Shown here: positions 41,448 through 53,900 of the stretch, piece after piece | Layout: every line of letters begins with the position of its first letter | Position numbering within the stretch: the first letter of the stretch is position 1 | Made by a program: the position numbers and the translations under genes | Origin: Pelecanus crispus | Lineage: Eukaryota > Chordata > Aves > Pelecaniformes > Pelecanidae | Assembly (NCBI RefSeq): GCF_030463565.1 | Contig: NC_134656.1 | Span: forward strand, 2,857,001 to 2,921,000 | Direction: 5' to 3' | Length of the DNA stretch: 64,000 bases | Notes under the pieces: generated by a model | What the model was told of the DNA's origin: nothing | The model's input: only the letters and a program-made list of their open reading frames with translations | Databases searched by the model: none

Positions 41448-44400
41448 GAAAAATGAAATTCTCCCACAATTGCATTGCTTCAGGACCTGCAGCTTTAATG
41501 AAAACACCACCCAATACCTACCTTCATAATGAACTAATAAAAGTTTTCACTGGAAAAAACCCCAAAGAACAACAACAAAAGAAACACTCTTATGCAACAA
41601 GACATGGAACCCGCGTCATCTTCACTTCCCCATTCCTCAACAGCTATTAGAAGAAACATTAAAAACTTTCCAATAGCCCTTAACTTCCAGCCTCCCATAG
41701 CAGTGCTCAGGTGTGAGACTTCGAAGCAGGCCAGATGAGTTTGATTCCCTCCATCCACCCCAAGGGTGAGGCTCTTCAATGTGTTTTTTTAAGATCAAAG
41801 TCAGGAATTGCAGACCACGCTGATGGGGACACGGAGACGGGGGTCTGCACCTCTGCTGCTCCAGCTCCACAGAAGCCTCCCAGGGAGGAGCAGCCGGCAG
41901 AGCTGCGGTCACACCTCTCCAGCGCGGTCTGGAAACGCTCAGCTGGGTCAGGGCCATGTCAGATGCTGCACAGGGCATGCACTGGCCCATCCTGGACCCA
42001 CATTTCTCCCAGAGAAGAAGCCTTCAAGCTTCAGAGGTGGGAAAGACTCCAGTTTCATGCTGTAATGTGAACGTGCTAATTACGTTACAATCGGCCTTCA
42101 CTGAACACAGCCAAAGGAAGGGCTCCTGGCGGGGTAAGTGCAATCCTATCACGATCCATTGAAGAGAGCCCTTGGGATTGCTGTGCCACGCCTGTATCGG
42201 GAGCGACGGATGGAGCCCTGTCCCGGCTCCGTGCCATGAGTCCGCTGCTTCCCCGTCGCAAAGAAGGGGCCGTTACACTGGTTTAAAAGCAAAGGACCGG
42301 GATAACAGGGGTTAACGTAACAGCCTGGAACCTGGTATTTGTTACAGCCTGAGCTTTAAACTGCCTCCATCCAGCCTGGTGCGCTCAGCCAGAGAGAAGG
42401 GAGGGCCAAAATCCTAAGGTAGCAAGTAAAAAAAAAAAAAGGAGTACGTGTGTGTGGTTGGGGGAGAGGAATTCACTTCGTGTAGGCTTAACGCGGCGTG
42501 AAAGTCAAAGGCAGAGGACAGGATGGGGCTGCGGATAAGCAGACACACGAGCAGGAACACACTTCGAACCCTGCACCCGGCTGTTCCAACCCGATTTAAA
42601 GTAGGCTCCCTCGCCAGCTATGCACAGTAGCACAATCCCCTCTAGAGGAAGGAGGGAGAAGCGAGGCTCTTCACCGGCAGCGTCCCTCTGAGCACAAGCT
42701 CCGAAAGTCACATCTTCCATGTGAGCTGGCACGTTGCCCCCGTCCTTCGTCACAACGGTGCAAGAGAGGGTTTGCACCGGGACTGGCCCAGAGGAGCTTC
42801 AGCCCAAGGAGCGCGCCCTGCAGAGCCTGGCTCGCGTTAAGACTACACAAGCAAATGGACAACAGCCCAAGGAAGATTTACCGCAATGGAGCTGGTGCCA
42901 TGCAGCGACTACTCACAGCACGAGTGTTTCCCACTGGCACCGATATTCAGGCATAATTCATCTGAACACATCAGCTTCAGTTTTCTTGTCGCACCTCCCG
43001 TTCCACTGGCAGCGATGGCCAAGCACGGCTGAGCCGTTTCACCTCCGACGCCTCGCGAGTTCTGGAAAGAGATGGGCCATGAACGGAGGAGGGCGGGTGA
43101 GCCTCTGGACTGCACCACCGGCAGAGCCCACAGCGTGCATGGCCTTTTACAGGTGAAAAAAAGGCTGTAACAACCATCACAGAGAGGGCAGGCAGTTAAC
43201 AGACGTGGAGATGGGTAAGTCTACGCTGCAGAGGTCTAACTTAACTAGCTTGGATATCACTAGCAGCCTAGGCTACACGAGAAGTATTAATTCCACTTCT
43301 TTGATATGCTTTGTACTCCCTACCAAGTTGTGTGACCAGCTTAGAGACACAGCTTGGTGCGGGCAAGTTGAGAGACTCACGAGTGGTTTTAAATTCGGAC
43401 TCTCTCTAGTCTTCCCTGTACTAACACTGAGGAGCCCAAGCTGAGTGGTTAAGCCCTGTCTAGCTAGACTGAATTTGCAGTTCAAGTCCAGTGTATTGCA
43501 CTGAGATACACCCCAAAAGTGGCAGCCGATGAGCTGGACTCAACAGGAAATTTGCGAACACAAGAGTTAAAATAGCAATTCACTCTTGAACTGCAATGAG
43601 CTTCCATGCAGTAACACCACACAGGAAGGTTTCTGTAAAGAAGAAAATTCCTAGTTTGACCTCGATCACAACAGCCTTTGTATAGTCGGGCACATCAATT
43701 TACGTATATTAACCATCCACGTCAGCAGAGTAGGAAAAAAATGTATATACAAGTGGGGTTTGCCCTAGGTAGTCCAACACTGCTATATTTAAGGCAGCTT
43801 GAGCAATCCAGTGAAGAACTGCTGATATTAAGCAGTAGCACTCTAATCAGAAGTGGGGAAAATTTTTTTCATAAAGACACACTCCAGCCTTTCTGTGTTT
43901 CCTGGCAGAAGCTGATTTATCTATTGTAAAATGCAACAGCCTCAGCAAAGCTGAGCGGCCTCGCAGAGGGAGCACACTTTGGCAGAGCTTAAAGGGAAAG
44001 ACAAAAACCAGTTTACAAACTGAAGGGCTGATAGCACTGGATTTTCCTGCTTGGGCAGCGACCGCAGTCTTGGTGAGGTACAACACAACTGTATTCTTGG
44101 CAGTCCCTGCAAGCAGCCCTGCCAGAGAGACGCGGTCTCTGCTACTTTTGCTCAGCAACGGGAAGTACAAGTCAGCTTCTCCTAGGAGGTCTTTTCAGTA
44201 TTTATTTCATCTCTTCCCTTTTTAGCCAGTTTAAATATCGCCATTGTGGCAGCGTTGGGGAAATTCAGAGCTCGGCAGAGCATTGTTTGAGGACTGAAAA
44301 ACACGGTGGAGTTTCATCTCACCTAAACCAAACATCAGCGACTTGCTCAGAAGAGGAGGCGAACCTTTCTTTTCCCGCGTTACTGATGAGATGCAGCTTC

Positions 44401-44883
44401 TTGCTGCCAGAGCACCAACAGCTGGAGCCAAGACAGGCAACGCGTCTCGACCTCCTTGCGAATTAGTGACTGAACGGATGATGAATGACCGTGCTGCGGT
44501 CATCCTTCATCAGAGCTTTGGGTTTTACAGCTTCCCAACAGGACAACCCAGCTCCACTTCGCTTTCCTTACAGGACTTTCAGTTTTCATCCCATGGCCGC
44601 ATCCTGCAAACCTTTGTCAAAGCAGCGGAGCGGGGAACAGCCTTCACCCTGTCCTGCTGTTTTGGGCTGGGGTACCCGTGTACTGGCCTAAGCCTGCGGA
44701 GTTCAGGGAAGGTAACGGGTGGTCAGCTGGCTCCTGAGAGGGCCAAAAGCGCGTTGCAAAAGGAAGAGCGCCTGTCGAAGAGCTTACTGGAACAGGAACA
44801 GTGAGTGAGAAGGGAAACCAGGACACATCCCCGCCGCCTGCTCTCGGACACCTCAGAGAGCACAAATGTTTGGTTCCTTAAAA

Positions 44884-45088
44884 TCATAGAATCACGGAAT
44901 GCTTTGGGTGGGAAGGGACCTTTAGAGCTCACCCAGCCCAGCCCCTGCAGTGCCAGGGACAGCTTTAACCAGAGCAGGGTGCTCAGAGCCCCGTCCAACC
45001 TGGCCTGGGATGTTCCCAGGGATGGGGCACCCACCGCCTCTCTGGGCAACCCCTTCCAGAGCTTCACCACCCTCAGTGAGCTGTGAAC
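44884..45088 (-). mobile_element. CR1 LINE 3' end, about 200 bp
   Basis: On the plus strand it begins TCATAGAATCACGGAATG, then GGGTGGGAAGGGACCTTTAG, AGCTCACCCAGCCC and GGCAACCCCTTCCAGAG. This is the reverse complement of a CR1 3' region. It is the longest CR1 copy in the window; the inner end is approximate. Confidence 0.92.
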
Positions 45089-48000
45089 CTCAGGAAACAC
45101 AGGCAGTCATCTTCTGAGACTGCACCTGCTATGAAAGCACACAAAACCAGCTACGTAACGGTAAACCAGCTTCAACTGAACTTGCTTATGTTACTGGGAT
45201 CAGAGCACAAGGACGACAGCCATGAAGGGGCAAAGAAACACTTACCCAGCGGAAGTGAGTTGGACATCGCGACTGTAGTAGCGATCTGTTCTCCCTCAAG
45301 TCAATGACACTTGTATTTTCGGGTCTACAGACTCCACTTTTTCTATCAGCTTTTGCTGATTGTGCTAATCTTGAAATTCAGAATAGGCATTATTGCTTTC
45401 CCTGGCATTTTGTACATTTCTAGGTCATTGGCCTCCATATGCTGTCAGAACACAGGGCCAAAAACCTCCCTCCAGAACCAACATATCCTGTTTACTTGAA
45501 GTAATCCCAGCTGAAAACTTGGCATCCAACACACAGAGCAGCCCTTAATGCAGGACGGCAAGAATGGACACAGCCTATCAGTGGAATAACACCAGTGCCG
45601 TTACCCAACCCAAACATCCACTTTTTTTGTGTGTAAAAATCAATATATTTACTTCTACGAGGCAAGTAGGATTCGGTAATGCTAACCAAGAACATAATAA
45701 AAGATATTTTAAATTTACATAAAGCTCAGTGCAGTCAGGAGTCATCTGGAGTACACACGTGGCTGTTTGGCTAACGAAGGAATCTGGAACTTGACCGTGA
45801 AGCATCACCACCAGCTGGAGGATTCATCAGAGGATTCTCGCTTTTTGGAAAGAAAAACTGCTTAAAAGTTACCTTTTCTGCTGTTGTGCCTTTGTAGACA
45901 AGCTAATAAAAATCTCAGAGTACATAAATCTACTTGCAACCACTTTAATTTCTGTTTTATAGTTCTCTTTAAATAAAGGAAGAAAACACTGTTGTCTTAA
46001 AACTGTTCCTAATTCAAATAGACCTTAAATTAGCATTTAAAGTTAGACTATGAAACTCCCATGAAATATAAAGAGGAAACACCTGGGTTTGGCTCTGCCA
46101 TCAACACTGTCAGCTTCCCTTTCTCCCTCGTTACTGGCAGTGAAGAATATGCATGACGGCAGCGCAGCAGGACATACATCATGCTGTTCGTGTCAGATAC
46201 TCTCCTCCAACAAGACAATTTCATATTCACACTGTAACAATACTTTCCTACTTTCTTAATTACGAAGCATTTCGAGTTTACTCTGTGATGCTAACCGTAC
46301 TAACAAGTAACTTATGGCATTCAGAGGCCACGTAAGCTATACTGATGCACATGGGTTGAAAATTAACTGAAGTCTCCTGAAAAAGGGCTAAACACCATTC
46401 TGCTCCGTATCTCTTTGCTTTATTATAATGCTCTTTAAAAGATGACACTGCAGTTCAAGTCCGGTACCACTCTACAGAACAATGAATAGGGTTCACCGAA
46501 ATTGCCATTCCTGTGAACTTCACAAAAAACACATCAGGAAAATTAAAGATACAGTACTCCATACTGACCAAGATTCTGCTGGCATGAAAATGAAAGAGGG
46601 CTCTACAACTAGAGGTCACTAAGACATTACAATCAAACTCTAATAATGGACATCGAAATGTTTCTTGATTTCCATTTAAATCACTGATTGCTCAAGCTTT
46701 TAATAGGGTTACTGAAATCTCATGTTGCCGAAGTAAGGTGAGAACTGAAATACCTTGGTAGACTGCTATTCTCCAAGAGGACCACTGTATCTTTAAATGT
46801 ATCCTGGATTAAACAACAAAGGTTTTACCTACACTTGTTAAATTATTGCACAGATCATTACACTGATAAATACATTATGAGCCCATGGAATGTTGCACAG
46901 TCTGGCCTGGAAAATAAAAGTAGCAGCGTTATCCTTGAGGTCTCAACTATGAGGGAGAGCTGGCCAAGCACTTCTTGAAATCAGTATTAAGAGGTTTCAA
47001 GACACAAATGAAACATTTTAAAATAATCCCTAACTCCTAGGATTAGGTTCCTGGTTCAGGAACATTCTCGAAGACTTTCACTCTTTTGCAAGTGGCACTT
47101 AGTTTGAATGTCTTAAACTTCTGCTTCTTTCAGACTACCTGTAGGAATCCAGCTGCTCTGTATTTTCCAAAGTTGAAGCCATACAAAGGAATAAACCAGT
47201 TTGAAACATTAGGAAATTTAAACCAAACATTGCAATGTCCAATTGTTGCAGTAGTCATGTCACCTTCTGCGCTCTCTCCTGCCAATTTGCTTGTACAACC
47301 TAAAATTGTTAATACAGGGTGTGGGATTGAAAGGAAAGCGGAGCCCTCTTCATCCACCAAAGAGGTGAAGCACACAGCGACACCAAAGCCTTGCCAGTCC
47401 ACACACTCGCTCAGATTCAGCGGCCGTGTCTTCACTTAGATAGGCGGCCTCCGCTCCAGCAGGCTGCACTCGGTGCCTCTCTTTACAGCGCTCACGATCA
47501 GGCCAAAAAAAGAGGATTTGGGGAAAGAAGGGGGGGATTAAAAAAGAAAAGTCTAATTCATAAACACTCGCTCCACACATGCGCCTTGATGGCATGCATT
47601 CCACCAAACTGCAGAAACTTCCCAGCCATCTACGCTAAAAAAAGTACAATCCAATAAAACAGAGGCTTTGCAAAAGAAAATGCCCTCATTTCATCTTCTC
47701 CTCTGGAAGACATGGTAAAACGTTCAGATTCAGACAAGTCATAAAAAAATACCGATTTTCCTGGCAAACTGAGACCAGCTGGTACACTAGTTTTGTGGCT
47801 GCAGTTATACTTTCTGCCATTCTATTGGTTTTTAGTATCTTCCATTAACATCTTTCTGGGAGTTGTAGCATTTTTGCAGTGCTGTAGAGAGGCAACAAAA
47901 GAGAGACGGCAACCGTTCCATCACTATGTCCTCAAGTGGAAGAAAAATCATTACCCAAAGCTTCAGCCTGAGTAGGGCTCTGGCTGTTTAGTTTAATTTA

Positions 48001-50595
48001 GGAGATTCAAGAGATACAAAAATAAAACCAGAAGAACAAACAAACGGCTCACGCCAATCGTAGCTGCAAGTGATATATAAATAAACCAGTTTTCTTCTAG
48101 GCAAACCACACAGCTGAGGAGAACGTACGCATACACATCACAATACCGTTGATTGAATGGACTGAAATAAAGCTTATCCTGCTACGAGCTATTTCAGGAG
48201 GTTTATGAAAGAGAAACTGTAATAAATTTGTACACAGGAAGCTGAATCAGCTTCACATCGATCCAGACAGACACCAGCAGTCAGACAGTGCAACCCATCG
48301 GATGCGTTTTGCCATCACCGCTACTGCAACACTTGACAAAGACCAACCGTTAGTCAAGGACTGGGCAGTGCCACTTCACGCACGTTACACAGCACCGCCT
48401 TCAACGTACATGCATTACAGTTTCGTACCGGGCAGCGGACAAATGACGAGTAGGCAACAGAGGTGTATGCATAAAAATACAACGTTACATTTGACATGCA
48501 ATTAAGCTATGACGAAGGTATATTTGGAACTGGAGAAAAAGCAGAACAAAATCCTCGTTTTACAGTCAGGCTGTAAACTTCTGCCAATGGTACCACAAGC
48601 AGCATTGTAAACCGAGATCTCTGGTGCCTTCGGCACTTCCAAAGAGTCAGCGTGTCAGCGAGAACGCCTCGGGCGCCTCACATGGCTCAGCCTAGAGTAG
48701 CGCTTGGGTCGTGAGCAGCGCCGGGTCCTGCTGCACGAGCTTCAGAGACCACGCTGTCAGGAGAAGCAAGGGGGAAAAAAAAAAAAGAAATCCCAACTCT
48801 TGCAGGACAGGGCTAGAGAAGACTAGAAAAATACTTTGTTCACCATCTGAAAGATCCTACTAATAGAAATACAGAATCAGGCTATAAATACAGCTACTTC
48901 TACTTAGACTTAAGCCTTTAAAATCTGCTACTTTTGAGGTGATTCATGATTTTCCTTCCTTTTCTAACCTCTCGACATTACTATAAGCTCAAAAACCTCT
49001 GTGAAGAGAAGAAGAAATGAAGCATTTAAGGTAACTTTGACAACTTAGGTTGATTGTTTGCTTGAACAAATTAACTAATTTTAAAAAGAAAAGGCCTTTT
49101 TAGGTATGTATTAAGATTCACAGGGTCCACAGTAAAGAACTCCATGCTGTTAGTAAAGTGGACTACGCAACGACATTATGATTTGAAGTTTTCAAGTGAG
49201 CTGATTGTTTTCGGGCTGAGTGTACATTTACAACCCACCCCCCCAAAATAAAATGGGATACATAGGACACCTTCCCTGTTAAAGTTGCAGTTCTTCTGTA
49301 AAACTTATGGTTTGTGTCATGCAAAGCAATTTGTTGGGTCAAAAAACTGACACATAACTGAATCTTCTATCCCATTCCTTAATGCTGGCAAGGAGTTTCT
49401 AAAGTTTCTGAAGTAGTGTTTCTTTAACAAGATCCAGGAACAAAATGCAGAGAAATACATGATAAAGAGATACAGTTTAGCATATTAGAGATTAATTTGG
49501 AAAACATCTGGTTAATTTAAATTTTACTATTAAATCCAGACATCTACTCATCTTGAAAGGGGCTTGCTGCCAGCCTCTCTCCTCAATGTTGTCATATTTT
49601 CCACCCATTTTTTCATACTGGAATCTTTTTTATAAATTTGTTTCACTGCCAAGTTGCCAAACAGATGTCCAAAAGGCCATAAGCAGCAGAAAGATTTCAT
49701 TCTTATCAGAACAGATAAAGTAGATGGATAGAAGGAAGAAAGACAGAAAAAAAAAAAGACCATCTAAAATACTCAAATTGGGGGAAGGGCATAAGTAAGG
49801 AAGGAGAACACCACAGCTTTGCATTTTATCTGTGTAGGAGAGCTGCACTGTGCAAACTCTTAACGCGTTGAGCAAGAAGGGCAAGTAGAGCCATTGTGGA
49901 TACCCCTGATAGCTCAGGTCAAAACTACGAGTTTATACAAATAATTATCTAGCTCTAGATTCCTTATTAATTCTAAGGGGATAAAATAAGTTTTAAAAGA
50001 CTGACCCCCTGCCCCCCCCCCCCCAATCTCATAAAGTTTAAAAACAAAGCTCCAATAAAAAGTATCTTAAAGACCATCTTGAATTGCCAGACTTAATACG
50101 GTCAGAGCAATCCATAAGGCATTTGAACTAGATCTATTCAACTGCAGTTTGCTTATTTAATAGCTGTCTTTTCAAGACACACCCTGTCCTTTGTTTGCAT
50201 TAAACACCTCAGGTCATCTCAAATTCTATGAGGACTGGATGAACACATATTAACCTACACGTGCAAGGTTGTGCCATGAAGGTGTGCTTGCACTGATTTT
50301 TTTTCCTTTGAACATTCGTGTTAAGAAAGTCACTGTACCCAGCTTCAATAGTGCAAGGAGAATTTAGTTTTCACTATCTTTAAAAAAGGGAGAGCCACCT
50401 TTAAGTAATAAAAGATTCAGATGCTACTTTTTTTTTCCTAAACTGGGATAGAAGAAAGGAGAATGAATGGGAAGCACAAAAGTAACAGATCAGTAAGGTC
50501 AACCAAGATACTCCAGTTGCGTGTAAAACTTTCTCCCCTCAATCAGCCAGCATAGCCTCCCTTTCCTAGCTGTGCAAAACAGGGTTAACACAGTT
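45089..50595 (-). other. AT-rich region downstream of the ARFGAP1 stop, possible long 3' UTR
   Basis: No recognised transposable element and no supported gene. Minus-strand candidate poly(A) signals are ATTAAA at 50156-50161 (about 440 bases past the stop) and AATAAA at 46419-46424 (about 4.2 kb past it). The sequence alone does not show which, if either, is used. Confidence 0.35.
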
Positions 50596-50950
50596 CTACC
50601 AGTTCTGGTTATCCCACCCATCATCAGCTGAAGACGCCTTTTTTGTTGCCTTAGGAGGTTTTTTGGTCTTGCTCTCCCCTCCTGTGTTTTCCCAGTTGGT
50701 CTCCCAATTTTCCCAACTGTCGCTGTTACTGTTCTTGTTGTTGGAGACTGTTCCTGAGCCCCACACGTCCCAGCTATCGGAGCTCTTCTTCTCTGTGGAA
50801 TTGTCCACATAGGTCCAGCTCTCACTGCTTGGAGATTTATGAGCTTTTGGTGGATCTGAGTTGCCAAAGGTCTCCCAGAAGCTTTGATCTACAGCATTGT
50901 TCTGGTAGCCCTCCCCTCCACTGTTCTGGTAGCTGTCTCCCTCAGCTGGT
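50596..50950 (-). CDS. ARFGAP1: ARFGAP1 last coding exon, Trp-rich tail
   Basis: This exon has 355 coding nt, with TAG at 50598-50596. The tail has SFWETFGNSD, SWTYVD, DSWDVWGSG, DSWENWETNWEN and the end DDGWDNQNW. Several aromatic motifs with acidic surroundings fit coat or adaptor binding. The acceptor AAAAG follows a T11 tract. Confidence 0.94.
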
Positions 50951-53900
50951 CTTTTATGGAGGAAAAAAAAAAAGGAAGGTAGAAATAAATTAGTTATGAC
51001 AAACATAACAATAAAAATAAATGACCACAAAGAAAACTATAATGCTACTGCCCTTCGCTTAAACAAAAACTGAGGATAAAGGCAGAAGAACAAAATATAT
51101 TACTCCAAATGGCATTAACAAAAATTTGTGAGTTAGAATATAAGCTAACAGCCTGAAGTACTAATAGGCCCAGGGCAAGGGAGTATGCATTTGGAAGAAT
51201 TTTAAAACCAAGGTGCTGTGCACTATTTTGTTCTGAGTTTAACAACCATCATGGACAAATAGATTGAGTTCCTCCCGTGTTACATACAGGAGGACTACCA
51301 GCAAAGACAGAATAATTTCTTCATATTTAAAAATTACCAGCTACTACTATACCACAGAGAACATACAGGAGATAAAATTATGTGTTTAAAGAGACACAGA
51401 AAATAATAACAAAAAAATACCTTTCAGAATTATCATCTGGTTTGCCAGAAAAAAAAGTGGTGACGTCTCGCCATCCCTTACTTCCAACTCCCTGAACCTA
51501 AAGAAAAAAAAAAGAAAAAAACCCATTCCATTCATTTGGACTGAACCAGCACCTCTTCCAAGTCCAACAGCAAAAGCCACAACATATTCCTCCACTTGTT
51601 CAGACAAAGAGAACACATTTCATCAGAAAATTTCACTCACAACTTATTAATATTTTTGACAGGCAGTTATGTGGTTGATGTAAAGAACATACATTTGACA
51701 GCATCGTGCTGCTGGAAGATTTGAAAATTAGGTCAAGTTTAGCTTTTTCACCCATTGTCAATAAGAGCTTTTGAATTCTCTCCTAGACTTCCTTGACAAA
51801 AATGCTGCAATTACTTCTTACGTAAAATTAAACTTAATGACAGCAATGATGTTTTGATGTTACAATTCATGTAACTAGTATTTATATTTCTACTGTTCTA
51901 CAAAACTGCTTTCACCCCGCTTCAGTAGTATTATTTCACTGCCCATGTAAAACAGGCCAAAAGCTGAGTTCTAGAACAAACATGACTGCTAGGAGAATCT
52001 TTTGGGGGTTATTACCATGGACTGGCATTGGATTAGAAACACAAATTCTGAAGTGACACCCACAGAAGTTACTATTCCAAGTCATAGATATGGAGGATAA
52101 ATCCCAGAATTCAGACTTAAAGTTGCCAGGCTCTAAACAGAACAGGAACATCACTTATTTTATTCAAATTTTCCCAACATTTAAGGCACTAAGCTGGTAC
52201 AGGATAGAGCTTCCAGTGCTGACTTTCACAGTGCTGGAGGGACAGACCCTCCTCAGTAACACTGTACAAGTTATCAAAATAGCTATTAGATTGTGCAGGA
52301 CTTCTGTACTTAGCCGCTGTAGAGAACACTTACCACATTACCAAGCAATGATAGCAAAAGAAGACAAAGAAAGAAAGGTACAGAACATTAGTAAGTTTAA
52401 CCGTACGAATGTAATGCAAGCTGTCTCCATATTCTCTAGCAGACATTTTCTTTTTGTGTTTGGGACACCGGCTGTCTTGTAACTCTACATCGTGCCCTCG
52501 GTGAAACTACTACGAGGACTACATCATACCTGTACAGCTTTTTAACACCCCAACAGAAGTACTGCATACTGAAAATTACACTTCCAAAATTTCTGTATTC
52601 AACACAAGCAGAGACTAAAGCTGCATCGTGGTTTTGTTTCACTATAAACTTTTCGTAAGAATATGGAGACAGGCTTACTCTTTGGCCTCCTTAAAGGCAG
52701 GCAGGCCACTTCATACCTTGCTGGCCAACTGTGATACCCCCACGGTGACCTCCTCAAATATTTTCCCCTCTTTCACCTATGTGAATCAAAGTATTGGTAA
52801 TTAGTCATAAAACAAAGTATTATTGAAACCTTAAGACAAGCTTACTTGTGCTTAACAGCTAAAAAAAAAGAGCGTAAGAAAAAAAAAACCTGAAAGTGAA
52901 TCAAAATATACTTAAGTAAAAACTAGCAAAGTTAAGAAAATGACATAGAAAGTCCATTGATCTATAATGGAGTGAACCTCAGTCCTTTGAGGTTGAGGAA
53001 AGTATCATTGCACTAATGCGGAGCATAAGAACGCCAGTACAAAAAAAAATTCCACAAACACGACATTTTATGAATATATTTACTATATAAAAAGCCCTGG
53101 TTTGGAAAGATTAAAAACCTATCAGATCCGCTTTATTCTCTACCTTTTATACATGCTTATTTAAATATTGAAAGGGCTTTGAACTTTGGTCAACCAGAAT
53201 ACAATTGGTGCCTTTCACCAATTAATAAATGGCAGCTGTTCCAAAGCAAGTGACTTTATATAACCGTGTATGTGCCAGGCAGTGATCACTGAATACTGAC
53301 TTCAGAAAGTAACAGCACAACATCCTAAGGGAAATAGACTTTTTTTTTTAATATGGAATGCAACATTCTTCATTAAATCATCCTACAAAATAAAAATCAG
53401 CTCAAGGAAATGCACCCTAAAAATAACCCTGAAAATAATGCATCTAAGCACTCTGAAATAACTTGTGGATAATTCTAGGGAATAGGAAACCAATTAGAGT
53501 CTTCTCCTGTGATTTGAAATGCTATGTAAAGAAATTTGAATTAATAAAGGTAATGCAAGAGAAATTATTTTGTAACGTGATTAAACCATTCTTTTCAAAT
53601 TGAATATTAATCCATATCCCAAAGTGGCGGCACTTACGAGAACAAAATTAGTCTGTTTTATCAAAACCAATGTATTTTGGGAAAAGGTACATAGGGAAGT
53701 AGAGCAGCACATTCTCAGAAAAGACTTCATCAAAATTTTGGAGCCGATCCAAAATTCTAGAAGCACAGAACAAACGCATGCCAAATGGAAAAGATGTAAA
53801 AGTACTTTTTTTTAAACATATGAAACAGGAAGGCAACATTTGACGCTAGGGAGAATCTTTGACTAAAATTTGTAATATCAGTGATCACTAGTCTCTTATG

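Larger units (their letters stand above)
35171..44883. other. intergenic interval, no gene supported
   Basis: Besides the LTR (37464-38025), poly-A and A/C tracts, I see no gene. A CpG-richer patch lies at about 36055-36300. Open frames in this interval overlap on opposite strands, lack splice-consistent continuation and match no family I know. Confidence 0.45.

Noticed and set aside
44343-44804. 153-codon plus-strand open frame
   Set aside because: GC-balanced intergenic sequence, no domain, opposing frames of similar size on the other strand.
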